From the NCBI RefSeq assembly GCF_030817215.1, contig NZ_JAUSZA010000001.1, positions 6,856,501-6,920,500 on the forward strand: a stretch of DNA of 64,000 bases, read 5' to 3'. The position numbers and the translations under genes are program-made. This document shows, piece by piece, positions 26,813-36,621 of this stretch (positions within the stretch are counted from its first letter, which is position 1; each line of letters starts with the position of its first letter). The notes beneath the pieces are model-generated. The model was not told the origin of the DNA. It saw only the letters and a list, made by a program, of their open reading frames with translations, and did no database searches. This DNA is from Paenibacillus sp. V4I3 (GTDB taxonomy: Bacteria > Bacillota > Bacilli > Paenibacillales > NBRC-103111).

Positions 26813-28628
26813 GTCCAATAGCCTCCTCCTGGTTCTTGATGAGACTCAAAGGGATTTGAATCGTAACACTTGTCTTTTCGAAGGGGATACTTTCAATATG
26901 GAAGAGAGAACGTTCTGCGTAAAACAGATTTAAGCGGCGGTACACGTTGCGAAGTCCGATGTTCTTGCCGTTGTCTTCTCCCTTAAATAGACTCTGAACA
27001 ATCTCATCCAGCTTCGCACTGTTCATACCGATTCCGTTATCTTCGACCTTCATGAGCAAGTTCATTCCTGCTCTCTCTACAGATATTCGAATCCTGCGAT
27101 TCCCTTTAACCGATTGAAGACCATGCTTGCAAGAGTTCTCTACGAGCGATTGAATACTCATCTTTGGGATCCGATACGCGAGAACAGATTCGTCAACGGA
27201 CAATTCATAGTGAAACCGATCTTGGAATCGGAATTTCTCGATCTGGAGGTACATTTCGGTAAAGCTTAACTCTTCTTCTACGGTTACCAAGTCCTCTTTC
27301 CAGCTTAGCAGCCTTCTCAGAATTTGGGACAAGTTTTGTATGATTTCCGTCACATGCTCATAGCGATATTTCTTACAGACTACGAGAATCGCGTTTAACG
27401 TATTGAACAGGAAATGAGGATCTACCTGACTTTGCAAATATTTCAGCTCTGCCTGCACGCGTTCGAGCTCCAAATCTTTTTTTTGAATTTCGAGTTTGTA
27501 TACGTCAGTGATTAAATTGCGTATTTTGCCTGTCATCAGATTAAAGCTGCGAAGAAGATTGCCGATCTCATCTTTCCCTTCATACATCGTGATGGGTTCA
27601 AACCTCTCGTTTTTCACCAATTGCATATGTTTGGAGAGCTTTCTTACCCGGAAATTAAAGGAATGCATAATGATATAAATCAATATCGTCGGAATAATCG
27701 TAGAGATGAGTGTCAGCCATATAAAAAAGTGGATAACCCCTTTCCTCTCCTCCGCGATTCGACTTCCCTCCGGAATCCCGATCAGCCGCCAGTTAAGCAT
27801 GTAACTGGCGGTACTGAGAGGACTGACGAAGCTATTCCCAGGTAAGCCTGCCAGCTGATTATCGCTAGATACAGGCAGGATCTGCAACAGAGGGTCAACA
27901 CCTTTAAATGTACCTGCTGATTCCAAAACAAGCTGATTTTCCTCATCCACGAGCTTGATTTGCAAGTAGTCGTGTTCTTTATCAAACAGCTCCAGCAGCT
28001 TATCCATCCGAATATCGATGCGCAGATATTTGGAGAATGCCATAAGGTCAGGGAAATTGTCCAGCTTCCGACTAATGCTGACATATACCAATTTCTCCTC
28101 GGGATTCATGGGATTCGTATCCAAATAAGCGGTCACTGTCACCTTATCTTTCTTTTCGTTCATCTTCTGGTACCATTTACTCTGCAGATCACTGGGCTTA
28201 AGCACAAAGTAACTTCCACCATTGGATAGCGTTGGGTTAGAGGTATACACGCCAATCCAAGATATATATGGGTAAATATTCGGATACTGACCCAATTTAT
28301 CTCGGAGGTAACGATCGTATTCTTCGTAATAGGCGACATTATCAGAGTACGTATATTCAAGCATTTCATTAAAGACACGGTCAGCGGATACGGCGTTGCC
28401 AATCACGACACCTTCGTTCACCATTTGCATGATTTCACTTCCGACCCGATTCAGGGAAATTCGCAAGTTGTCCATCTCTCTACGTTCCGTGTTTTTGCTA
28501 TCCTGCATGTAAAATAAACCGTTTATACACAAAATGGGAAGCAGCACACACATCAAGTAAATGATCAGAAACTTGAATTTCAGCGGAATATCATTAACTA
28601 TACTTAACAGCTTCCATCTCCGGCTCAT
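26805..28628 (-). CDS. Sensor histidine kinase, YesM type
   Basis: 607 residues. Membrane helices near 18-40 and 300-322 bracket an extracellular sensor region. A HAMP domain, the His_kinase block with QVDPHFLFNTLNA, and an ATPase domain with ENSCKHG and IGLRNVYRR follow. It lies 25 bases after the response regulator at 28654-30171 and overlaps the next one at 25307-26812, so all three are one operon. It is probably the sensor for xylan fragments. Confidence 0.93.
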   Translation of the reverse strand: MSRRWKLLSIVNDIPLKFKFLIIYLMCVLLPILCINGLFYMQDSKNTERREMDNLRISLNRVGSEIMQMVNEGVVIGNAVSADRVFNEMLEYTYSDNVAYYEEYDRYLRDKLGQYPNIYPYISWIGVYTSNPTLSNGGSYFVLKPSDLQSKWYQKMNEKKDKVTVTAYLDTNPMNPEEKLVYVSISRKLDNFPDLMAFSKYLRIDIRMDKLLELFDKEHDYLQIKLVDEENQLVLESAGTFKGVDPLLQILPVSSDNQLAGLPGNSFVSPLSTASYMLNWRLIGIPEGSRIAEERKGVIHFFIWLTLISTIIPTILIYIIMHSFNFRVRKLSKHMQLVKNERFEPITMYEGKDEIGNLLRSFNLMTGKIRNLITDVYKLEIQKKDLELERVQAELKYLQSQVDPHFLFNTLNAILVVCKKYRYEHVTEIIQNLSQILRRLLSWKEDLVTVEEELSFTEMYLQIEKFRFQDRFHYELSVDESVLAYRIPKMSIQSLVENSCKHGLQSVKGNRRIRISVERAGMNLLMKVEDNGIGMNSAKLDEIVQSLFKGEDNGKNIGLRNVYRRLNLFYAERSLFHIESIPFEKTSVTIQIPLSLIKNQEEAIGHV

Positions 28629-28653
28629 ATGCGATCTCCTTGTCAGTTGTAGG

Positions 28654-30171
28654 TCATCCCTTTTTGTAGGCAGAGGGTAACAGGCCGGTAAGTGCCTTGA
28701 ACTTGGTTACGAACTGTTCAGAATCTGAGTAGCCGACACGATTAGCGACATCGGATATTTTCAGTTCTTCACGACGAAGTAATTTTTTGGCCTCGTCAAT
28801 TCGTACGACATGTAAATATTCATTGAAGGTGAGGCCAACTTGTTTCTTGAACCTCTGGCCAAAGTAGGCCGGATTCAGCCGAAAATGCTCTGCGACATGC
28901 TGGAGTTGCAGCTTTTCGCTGTAATGCGATTTGACGTAGTCTTCCGCTGCGGATATGACCGCATCTTGCCCTATGCCTTTCTTCAGGCCAATCCACTCTG
29001 CAGCTTGCAGGAATTCCCGCATGACCTTGCGTTCCAAGAGGCCAAGATCCGTTGGCACGTATGAAGTGAACCAATCCGGGGCCCACACATGCTCACCTCC
29101 GGATTGGGTAACAACCTTAAAAATTTCGAGCTTAATGTTGCCTAAATAAGCGCTCAGCCAAGATCCGGAGACGGACTGCCTCGAAAGAGCGATGAATAAG
29201 TGGTGCACGTGGGCTCGCACCGTTTCTGGACACCCACTCCCGACGGCAGCTAGGATGGATTCCGTCATTCCAACAAAGGCAGGCAGCGTCTCCGCTGACC
29301 ACTCTCCTTGATAGATGTAAATCCCTTCCGTTCCAGAAGGGAACTTGCACATTTCGGCCAAAAGTCCCTCACGGAATGCTTCTTTTAACGCATGTGGTCC
29401 CTTGTGTTCGCCGCTTACCGAAAACGAGAGCGCTCTGCCCCAGTTATTTCGTATACTGGCAATTAACTCTGTAATCATTGCGGGAGAAAGATCGCGCTGC
29501 TCTGGCCCCGAGACCAGCAAGAATCCATGCCGTTCTTTGCCTACCCCAAATGGAAGTAATGTCGCTTGAGGAAGCTTGATCCTATCCACAATAACCTGTA
29601 TCAGGTCCGATTGGACATGAGCCTGAACGTCAGGTTCAAGTAAGATGCAGCGGAAGCTTGAACATTCATGAAGATCTAACAAGGCGTTTGCTTGCTCAAT
29701 CCATTTCTGCCTGATTTCTCCCTGCAATAACCTTGAAATCGTTTCCAATCGTAAGCAACCCAAGACAGCGCTTTCGTACTGGCTGTGAGCTTCACGCTCC
29801 TGGATCGTATTCGCGACCGCTTCAACCGCAGTTATAAGCTCCGCTTCAATTAAAGGCTTCATCAAATAATTGGCCACACCATGTCGCATAGCTCTTTTGG
29901 CATATTCGAAATCCGCGTATCCGCTCAAAATAATAAATTTCATTTCAGGATACAGGCAGGAAGCTTGTTCAATCAATTCCAAACCATCTATGACAGGCAT
30001 TCGAACATCCGTCAGCACCAAATGAGGCAGGGTCGACGCCATCATGGCTAATGCGTCTTCGCCATCCGGCGCTTCCCCGCATATTTCAAAGCCTAGCTTA
30101 TTCCAATCAATCATTGACCGCAATCCCTCTAGCATGTAGGGCTCGTCATCGGCAAACATGACCCTTAACAT
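28654..30171 (-). CDS. Response regulator with AraC-type DNA-binding domain, YesN type (first of the operon)
   Basis: 505 residues. The receiver domain has Asp55 in VLTDVRMPV and Lys in YLMKPLIE; the C-terminal AraC domain (about 405-505) includes VANRVGYSDSEQFVTKFKALTG. The ATG at 30171 follows GAGG; a GTG three codons earlier is possible but badly placed. It heads the response regulator-kinase-response regulator operon. A promoter with TATAAT lies 35 bases upstream. Confidence 0.92.
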   Translation of the reverse strand: MLRVMFADDEPYMLEGLRSMIDWNKLGFEICGEAPDGEDALAMMASTLPHLVLTDVRMPVIDGLELIEQASCLYPEMKFIILSGYADFEYAKRAMRHGVANYLMKPLIEAELITAVEAVANTIQEREAHSQYESAVLGCLRLETISRLLQGEIRQKWIEQANALLDLHECSSFRCILLEPDVQAHVQSDLIQVIVDRIKLPQATLLPFGVGKERHGFLLVSGPEQRDLSPAMITELIASIRNNWGRALSFSVSGEHKGPHALKEAFREGLLAEMCKFPSGTEGIYIYQGEWSAETLPAFVGMTESILAAVGSGCPETVRAHVHHLFIALSRQSVSGSWLSAYLGNIKLEIFKVVTQSGGEHVWAPDWFTSYVPTDLGLLERKVMREFLQAAEWIGLKKGIGQDAVISAAEDYVKSHYSEKLQLQHVAEHFRLNPAYFGQRFKKQVGLTFNEYLHVVRIDEAKKLLRREELKISDVANRVGYSDSEQFVTKFKALTGLLPSAYKKG

Positions 30172-30205
30172 GGGAAACACCTCATTTCAGGGAGTAGATA
30201 TGTCT

Positions 30206-30234
30206 ATTATAAAGGAAAGGATCTGCCTAAATAA
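30206..30234 (-). promoter_or_regulatory. Promoter of the regulator operon
   Basis: On the minus strand the -10 hexamer is a perfect TATAAT (30206-30211), 17 bases after a weak TTATTT -35 (30229-30234). It lies directly before the response-regulator start and after the importer terminator. Confidence 0.55.
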
Positions 30235-30268
30235 AGCAAAAACCGTCCCAGCTCCGAGCTGAAACGGG
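30234..30268 (-). terminator. Terminator of the xylan importer operon
   Basis: On the minus strand CCGTTTCAGCT pairs with AGCTGGGACGG (with two G-T pairs) around CGG and is followed by TTTTTGCTTT. It starts about 30 bases after the YtcP permease stop. The weak -35 of the next operon touches its T-run. Confidence 0.8.
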
Positions 30269-30297
30269 AAATGATTATCCTCATGGTTTATTCCTTC

Positions 30298-31209
30298 TTA
30301 CTCTTTGACGCTTCCAAGGTTCATGCCGACGATAAAATACTTTTGCAGGAAAGGATATACGAATAGAATCGGAACCGCCGCCACAATCGTGATCGCCGAA
30401 CGTATGGAAGCAGGCGTAACCATGGCCTTCGTTTGATTTGTGTTTGCCCCTGCCATCAGACCGGGATCGTTGTTGCTGCTCATCGTTGATCCAAGCAGCT
30501 TCATCATTTCGTACTGAAGTGTACTCAGCTTCAAATCAGACGAAGCATACAGGAACGTATCGAACCAGGAATTCCAAGAGCCAACTGCAATAAACAAGGC
30601 GATGGTCGCTAGTACAGGCGTACACAGCGGGAATATGATGCGTATAAATATGGTGAAATCACCGGCTCCGTCCATTTTCGCAGACTCAACCAAGCCTGAT
30701 GGAAGCGTTCGAATATACGTCCGAATGACAATGAGATTAAACGCATTCACCATTCCTGGGAGTACATACACCCAGAAGTTATTCAGAAGCCCCAGGCTTT
30801 TGATCAGAAAGTAGTTAGGAATAAGACCTGCATTAAAATACATCGTCAACACAAAAATTAAACCGATGATTTTACGAAAGATATAGTGGGGCTGTGCTAG
30901 TGTATACGCTAGCATGGTGGTAAGGAATACACCTATAACCGTCGCTGTAATCGTACGAGCGACTGAAATCCACGCCGCATGGTAAATCGTACCGGAAAGG
31001 AAAATCGCCTTATAATTTTGCAATGACCATGAACGAGGCCATATATAGATGCCTCCCCGAAGCGCATCATTTCCCTCATTGAATGAAATCGTTAGTGTAT
31101 GAAGGAACGGATATAAGGTTACTATAGCAAGAACGAGCATGAAGATGCCGTTAATCGTATGGAACAGAATCGGCTCCATCCGAATTCTGCGCGCAGTTGT
31201 TGTTCCCAT
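30298..31209 (-). CDS. CUT1 sugar ABC permease, YtcP/MalG type (xylan importer)
   Basis: 303 residues, six predicted helices, with the EAA loop at GLVESAKMDGAGDFTIF and a C-terminal VGMNLGSVKE. I chose the ATG at 31209, eight bases after AAAGGAG, over the ATG at 31215, which is too close. Third gene of the importer operon after the binding protein and LplB. It should carry xylo- or aldouronate oligosaccharides, judged by the GH10 neighbours. Confidence 0.92.
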   Translation of the reverse strand: MGTTTARRIRMEPILFHTINGIFMLVLAIVTLYPFLHTLTISFNEGNDALRGGIYIWPRSWSLQNYKAIFLSGTIYHAAWISVARTITATVIGVFLTTMLAYTLAQPHYIFRKIIGLIFVLTMYFNAGLIPNYFLIKSLGLLNNFWVYVLPGMVNAFNLIVIRTYIRTLPSGLVESAKMDGAGDFTIFIRIIFPLCTPVLATIALFIAVGSWNSWFDTFLYASSDLKLSTLQYEMMKLLGSTMSSNNDPGLMAGANTNQTKAMVTPASIRSAITIVAAVPILFVYPFLQKYFIVGMNLGSVKE

Positions 31210-31222
31210 CGTCATCTCTCCT

Positions 31223-32197
31223 TTATATCAACCGCTCTTCACCAAGGCGCTTGGCGGTAGAATTTGCAATTAGAATAAGGATTATGCTTACAACTGTTTT
31301 GAAAATACCTGCCGCAGTGGCCAGCGAATAGTTGCCTTGAGCAATCCCGTACTTTAGAACGAAAATATCAATCGTTTGCGACCAGTCGACGACCAATCCA
31401 TTGCCGAGCAGGTACTGAATTTCAAAGCCTGCATCCAGAATATGCCCGATGTTCATGATTAATAAAATGATAAATGTCGACTTGATCCCAGGCAGTGTGA
31501 CGTAAAGGATCTTCTGGTAACGGTTTGCACCGTCGATCCCAGCAGACTCATACAGCGACGGATCGATCGAGGTGATAGCTGCAAGGTAAATGATGGTATT
31601 CCATCCCACCTCTTTCCACACATTAGACAAGCCCACAATCCCCCAAAAATATTTGCCCTGACTAAGCCACATCACAGGTTCATTAATGAGGTGCAGCTTC
31701 ATCAACAACTGATTAATGATACCATCGTCGACGGATAGCGAAGTCGATACAATACCCGCAGCAATGATCCATGACAGAAAATGAGGTAGATAAGAAATCG
31801 TTTGGATGGACCGTTTCCAGAAACGAACTTTAATTTCATTCAGTAATAGAGCTAAAATAATGGCTGTTGCAAAGCTAAGAACCAAATTGATCATACTCAT
31901 AGCAAGCGTGTTGCGAAGCACGGTCAAGAACGTATCATCTTGAAAGAGAAATTTAAACTGCTTCAACCCCACCCACTGCTGTTTGGAAAATTTCAAAGCC
32001 GGACGATAATTCTGGAACGCCATCAACCAGCCCCAAATCGGTACATAATTGAAAATCAGAATATAAATCACGATGGGAAACGACATCAGCATTAACTGTT
32101 TTTGATTTTTGAGCGTCTTCCAACTTAAACCGACGCCGATTTCCGGATCAATTTTTTGCTTTTTCGTTGGTCTTTTGGACAGTATGGTCTCGGCCAT
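31223..32197 (-). CDS. CUT1 sugar ABC permease, LplB type (xylan importer)
   Basis: 324 residues with a long cytoplasmic N-terminus, six helices, the LplB signature FNYVPIWGWLMAFQNYRP and EAA loop SLYESAGIDGANRYQ. The ATG at 32197 is eight bases after AGGAGG; the ATG at 32203 is too close. It lies 13 bases before the YtcP gene and should pair with it in the membrane. Confidence 0.92.
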   Translation of the reverse strand: MAETILSKRPTKKQKIDPEIGVGLSWKTLKNQKQLMLMSFPIVIYILIFNYVPIWGWLMAFQNYRPALKFSKQQWVGLKQFKFLFQDDTFLTVLRNTLAMSMINLVLSFATAIILALLLNEIKVRFWKRSIQTISYLPHFLSWIIAAGIVSTSLSVDDGIINQLLMKLHLINEPVMWLSQGKYFWGIVGLSNVWKEVGWNTIIYLAAITSIDPSLYESAGIDGANRYQKILYVTLPGIKSTFIILLIMNIGHILDAGFEIQYLLGNGLVVDWSQTIDIFVLKYGIAQGNYSLATAAGIFKTVVSIILILIANSTAKRLGEERLI

Positions 32198-32269
32198 CGA
32201 CATTCCCTCCTAGGAAGTAAAGCGGAGAAGACCCTGAGTCTCCCCCACTCTACTACATGTTCTATTTTC

Positions 32270-33952
32270 TTATTTGCTGCCCCAATTCTGAATACGCCAG
32301 TTAATTTGTTCATTGATACGATCTTCGTAGGCTTTGAAATTGCTTTTGGAAATCTGTTCCACATATTCCTTCCATACACCTTCAAAGTCATCCGGTTTGG
32401 CCATAATAGCTTTCGGCAAATATTTTATGGCAAGGTCGTTCAGCTTCGTATTGGCCACTTTGGCTGGTGAACCATCCACCAGATCAATGCTCCACGCTGG
32501 GTAGTATACGGGATTTTCTACAGGTGATTTGAAGAACTCTGCCCATGTCTTATGGTTGTATGCCTTCAGCACTTCCTGATCCTGCGGCTTTAAGCTGTCA
32601 AAGAATTCCTGTGGCTGTGATCCCGGATCTGTTGCATTTCCGTCACTATACGTCCCTTGCATCTTAGGCAGGCCACCAAAGAACCCATCCGCTTTATTCG
32701 CTAGCTTCCATGTATTATCGTCTGCTTTCGCGCGCTGTTCAGGCGTACGGTAGAACTTACCATCCTTTACCTCATAATCCTCGCCTTGAATACCCCATTG
32801 GAGTGTCTTCTGCCAATCTTCGGTCATTAGTGAGTCAAGGAATTTGATGATTTGAACCGGATCCTTGGCTTTCGTCGAAATCCCGAATCCGCGGTTGATG
32901 TTCAAAACTGGACGGTCACGATAGTACTCTTTGGCACCTGGATATAAGAGCGGGAACCCTACGTATGTGCTGCCGAATTTACCTTGTGATTTCAAAGAAT
33001 TTTCTCCATCGCCAAAGTTCCAGTGCTGGTCGAACATCCCAATGACGCGGCCACTGGCAATTTTAGCTAAGTACTGATCGTAGTTCTGTACCAGTGCCTC
33101 TCTATCCATCAAGCCTTGCGCATTGATCTCATTCAGCTTCTTGTAATAGGTCTTGGCAATATCCTTGTCCGCAAAAATTTGCGCTTTCCCGTTTTCGACG
33201 ATAACACCACCGTCATTTGGGTGACCAGCTAAATGCTCAGGCGGATTAAGCAGCGGGAAGTTTCTCCAGTCGAAGCTCAACGTCTCGAACCCGATCATAT
33301 CTGGATGTTTCGCTTTGTATTTCGCAATGATATCGAAATAATCGTCCAACGTTTTAGGAGTTGGATAACCCATTTCCTTCAGGACATCCTTTTGCAGGTA
33401 AAAGCCTGGTCCTTCATACGAGGTATCGTTAACCTGACCACTGAACACGCCGTAAGCTGGCAGAACATAAAGGTGACCACTTGCAGGATCCTTGGCCTGA
33501 TTCAACACGGAGGCATAGTGCTTCTTCAGATTCGGTGCGTACTTGTCAATCAGGTCCTCGAGGGGAATAAAAGCACCGGCCGCAATTAGTTTATCATCCC
33601 CGGACATAATATCCGCATAATCACCGCCGGCAATCATAACGCCCATCTTCTGCTGCAGGTCACCGACAAGAAACTCCATTTTTAGGCTAACGCCAGTTTT
33701 ATCTTTAATCATCTTGTAGATCTTGTTGTCAGGAGTCGGCTGTTGACCAGGGCCACCAATGAACACAGATAATGTAACTGGCTTGATCGCGTCGTTTTTC
33801 GTTGCTGCCGGACTTGTCTGACTACCGCTAGGTGATGCGGTGCTATTCGCAGCATCACCATCCTTCGAGTTGCTGCAGGCTGATAGTGTCAGTCCTAGTG
33901 CCAGAACGGGTACCAATGCTGCTAAAGCGTGCCGTTTTACTTGTTTAACCAT
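32270..33952 (-). CDS. Lipoprotein sugar-binding protein (xylan importer)
   Basis: 560 residues. The signal peptide ends in LTLSAC with Cys26 as lipidation site, followed by a Ser/Thr-rich linker and a large solute-binding domain with AKIASGRVIGMFDQHW-type motifs. First gene of the importer operon. It resembles the LplA proteins that in Paenibacillus serve aldouronate uptake; the ligand here is inferred from the GH10 genes. GGGAGG precedes the ATG. A promoter with an overlapping cre-like box lies about 80 bases upstream. Confidence 0.93.
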   Translation of the reverse strand: MVKQVKRHALAALVPVLALGLTLSACSNSKDGDAANSTASPSGSQTSPAATKNDAIKPVTLSVFIGGPGQQPTPDNKIYKMIKDKTGVSLKMEFLVGDLQQKMGVMIAGGDYADIMSGDDKLIAAGAFIPLEDLIDKYAPNLKKHYASVLNQAKDPASGHLYVLPAYGVFSGQVNDTSYEGPGFYLQKDVLKEMGYPTPKTLDDYFDIIAKYKAKHPDMIGFETLSFDWRNFPLLNPPEHLAGHPNDGGVIVENGKAQIFADKDIAKTYYKKLNEINAQGLMDREALVQNYDQYLAKIASGRVIGMFDQHWNFGDGENSLKSQGKFGSTYVGFPLLYPGAKEYYRDRPVLNINRGFGISTKAKDPVQIIKFLDSLMTEDWQKTLQWGIQGEDYEVKDGKFYRTPEQRAKADDNTWKLANKADGFFGGLPKMQGTYSDGNATDPGSQPQEFFDSLKPQDQEVLKAYNHKTWAEFFKSPVENPVYYPAWSIDLVDGSPAKVANTKLNDLAIKYLPKAIMAKPDDFEGVWKEYVEQISKSNFKAYEDRINEQINWRIQNWGSK

Positions 33953-34028
33953 TTTCTAGTCCTCCCTTATTGTCTCCATGAAGATGCATGATCCTTTTAG
34001 GCCAAACACTTATTTACTTACACTATTT

Positions 34029-34056
34029 ATTATACCTCTCAAGAATGCGCTTACAA
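34029..34056 (-). promoter_or_regulatory. Promoter with overlapping cre-like box before the xylan importer
   Basis: On the minus strand TTGTAA (34051-34056), a 16-base spacer and a perfect TATAAT (34029-34034) form a good sigma-A promoter. The sequence TTGTAAGCGCATTCTT at 34041-34056 matches the cre consensus with one mismatch and covers the -35 box, so CcpA would compete with RNA polymerase. The rest of 33953-34273 shows no gene. Confidence 0.65.
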
Positions 34057-34274
34057 TTCACAGAATATAGGTCTTACCCCTACGAATTACAGTCATGTAA
34101 ATCTAATGTTCGACTAAATAAGTCAACCCATCTACGGCTGTTTACTTCAAGCAAGGTTGTCCTTCCGCACCCACAAGGATCGGCCTCCCACCATTTTGAG
34201 CCTATTTAAATCATTCGTCAACAAAGGCAATGATTAAGCATTTCCCTACAGCATCGACGAAGTTATTGACAATA

Positions 34275-34370
34275 AGGAAAACCTAGCGGAAGATCATCGC
34301 TAGGTCCTTTGTTGTGCTATGCGATACGTTTTGTGCATGGGGAGGGAATTGGACATGGGGTTCCAACCGT
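34275..34370 (-). terminator. Conserved 3' module ending in a terminator, after GH105 (copy A)
   Basis: Right after the GH105 stop the minus strand reads CGGTTGGAACCCCA, then TCCA and CTCCCCATGCACAAAA, then AAAGGACC and a hairpin ACCTAGCG/CGCTAGGT followed by TTTTCC. The same modular order occurs at 46078-46166 with a different hairpin stem. The hairpin (about 34280-34315) is the terminator of the six-gene operon. Confidence 0.7.
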
Positions 34371-34373
34371 TAA

Positions 34374-36611
34374 TCAACATGATAAGTACCCCTTCAATTT
34401 CGCGACTTCAGTTCCGGCCAGCATCATAATGCCAATTCCATGATTATCATTAGTTACCGTACGAAGATCCTCATTGTAATATTCGGGATGAAACGCATAT
34501 CTAGAGCCGCTGCACACACCGTGTACGTTGCCTTGGCGGTCTATGGCGATTCGGCTTAGACCGTTCCAAGCTAAAATGGCAGCCTCCGCATAACGATTTG
34601 GTTCGCGAAGCCAAGAAAAACGGACGCCACGAGCAAAAGCATAGGCAAACATCGCAGTGCACGACGCTTCCAAATAGGTTTCGGAAGCATTCAACACCTG
34701 ATGCCATAGACCACTGTCCGATTGCAGGACTAAATAGCCTTCACACAGCTCATTAAAAAATTCGAGCAGCGCCGGTCGGTTTTCGTGCGTCTCCGGCAAA
34801 ACTTCCAAAACCTCCGTCAAGGAGAACAACACCCAACCGTTTCCACGACCCCATGGTATGCCTGTTGCACGCCCATACTTAAAATCATAAACATGGGACA
34901 TAATCTGCTGCTCCGGCATGAATAAATAATTTCTAAATTGTAAAAACTGCTTTGCCGCTTCATCCAGCGCACGGGCATCACCCGATATTTCAGCGTAACG
35001 GCGCAAGAACGGCGTACTCATGTATAAATCATCGGCCCACATGGTATCGTCTGAATATTCCCCCAGACACGTTCGGTAAAATGCTCCGTCCTCACGACGT
35101 TCCAGCTTATTCAGCATAAAGTCCGCGATCCGGGAGGCCACAGGTAAAAAGGCGTTATCGCCGCATTCCCGGTAGGCTTCGAGCATAGCTGAGCCGAAGG
35201 AACCGCAGTTGTCGAGCATTTTCATCATAACCAGCTGCTGGTTGATAGCGGGAAAGCCATATTGCTCAGCGTCCCAGAGAGAATACTCGAACATATCCGT
35301 ACATGCTTGAACGTGTTCCGTGGCATAACGAATCATGTCCGGTCTATGGAGAAAACGTCCTGTTTGAAGCAACCCGTAAATCGTAACACCGAGCGGATAA
35401 TCCCAACGGGCATAATTGGTCATTGTGCCTACTGTCCATTTGTTGCTCAGCATAGAGTTCTCATAATAAGGGCGAATCCAAGCATGAGGAAGGTCCAACC
35501 GCCAGTAAGCGTAATCTGCCTTTTCCTTCACTTCTCTTGTTGTAGCATACAAACGGTCAGTTCGCTGCAAATCGCTTAGCTCGGGTTCCGCCTCCGCTTG
35601 GAACGGTCCGACATACAGCCAAGCCGCATCTCCTGATCCATGCACTTGATGGGGAGCATATAGATCAATGGGAGCGCCGCCTATGGAAGCCGTTAACGTA
35701 TAACCCCAAACGCCTTCACCGCAAATGCTTTTCACAAGCAAATCGTATACTCCGTTAGATAACGGAAACTCAAATGCATAGTGGCCGGCCTTATTTTCTT
35801 TCACCGTCTCTTTTCCGTTAATCCATACAGTAATGGGTCCCGAAGAGGTGATAACCATATTCACAGGATGACTTCCGGCTAAATGCTGACGAAAACGGGT
35901 CCAAGCAAAAGCAAGCTTGCCCGACTGGCGGCCATACATTCTTTCCAAAGAAGGAAGCTCACGTTCTTCCTCGTTCCACTGGGACTCGGGAAACCAGCTT
36001 AAACCACTGTTTTGTTCATAAGAAAGCAGGTCAGGCAGCGCGGTTTCATCCGGCACAACATCCTTGTCCACAGGAGCGGAGAATACCCATCCCGCCTTTC
36101 CTTGTCTTTCCTTAAACGGAGCCAGTACGTTCAGTATGCGGACCTTGGCTTCGTCCGATCCAATCAAACAGCCAAAGCCGGCTGGCGTATGCTTCATTTT
36201 GATGAACAAGGTGTTCCAGCCTTTTGCAAAGGTGACATTCAGCTTCACACTTGCGTCTGGACTCATCTCGTCTATGACATTGGAGCGATAGGTTAGACTG
36301 CCGTTAAAAAAGAAGCGGACCGGACCCAGGCATCGGATGATGATATCCAGATTCCGCTCCTCATCGCTCCAAACAACGCCTGCACCATAGGCCCATTGCC
36401 CTGGCTTGGCGCTTGGAAACCGCTGGCTAAGGTCGATCTCATACAGACCTTCCTTATTTTGCAGCACGCCTGATTGATGAAATGTACGGTAGACAAACCC
36501 GGCCTGGGGATTGGCCCCGATGTACCGCTGCGCCAGAACCTTCAGGATTTCGGCGTCATTGTCGCCAAAGCGGAAATGGGCGCTTTCTTGTTCTTGAAAA
36601 TAAACAGTCAT
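34374..36611 (-). CDS. GH105-type unsaturated glucuronyl/rhamnogalacturonyl hydrolase with N-terminal beta modules
   Basis: 745 residues, twice the usual length of YteR/YesR (about 370). The C-terminal half (about 385-740) is a GH105 (alpha/alpha)6 barrel: YARWDYPLGVTIYGLLQ, DDTMWADDLYMSTPFLRRY, GRATGIPWGRGNGWVLFS and LWHQVLN. The N-terminal half has two jelly-roll-like stretches with FFFNGS and VWINGKE, resembling sugar-binding domains of GH2 enzymes. No signal peptide. It would remove unsaturated uronic acid from imported pectin fragments left by lyases. I chose the ATG at 36611, six bases after AGGAGA; the frame from 36629 overlaps the previous stop. Last gene of the operon. Confidence 0.88.
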   Translation of the reverse strand: MTVYFQEQESAHFRFGDNDAEILKVLAQRYIGANPQAGFVYRTFHQSGVLQNKEGLYEIDLSQRFPSAKPGQWAYGAGVVWSDEERNLDIIIRCLGPVRFFFNGSLTYRSNVIDEMSPDASVKLNVTFAKGWNTLFIKMKHTPAGFGCLIGSDEAKVRILNVLAPFKERQGKAGWVFSAPVDKDVVPDETALPDLLSYEQNSGLSWFPESQWNEEERELPSLERMYGRQSGKLAFAWTRFRQHLAGSHPVNMVITSSGPITVWINGKETVKENKAGHYAFEFPLSNGVYDLLVKSICGEGVWGYTLTASIGGAPIDLYAPHQVHGSGDAAWLYVGPFQAEAEPELSDLQRTDRLYATTREVKEKADYAYWRLDLPHAWIRPYYENSMLSNKWTVGTMTNYARWDYPLGVTIYGLLQTGRFLHRPDMIRYATEHVQACTDMFEYSLWDAEQYGFPAINQQLVMMKMLDNCGSFGSAMLEAYRECGDNAFLPVASRIADFMLNKLERREDGAFYRTCLGEYSDDTMWADDLYMSTPFLRRYAEISGDARALDEAAKQFLQFRNYLFMPEQQIMSHVYDFKYGRATGIPWGRGNGWVLFSLTEVLEVLPETHENRPALLEFFNELCEGYLVLQSDSGLWHQVLNASETYLEASCTAMFAYAFARGVRFSWLREPNRYAEAAILAWNGLSRIAIDRQGNVHGVCSGSRYAFHPEYYNEDLRTVTNDNHGIGIMMLAGTEVAKLKGYLSC

Positions 36612-36621
36612 GTTATCTCTC

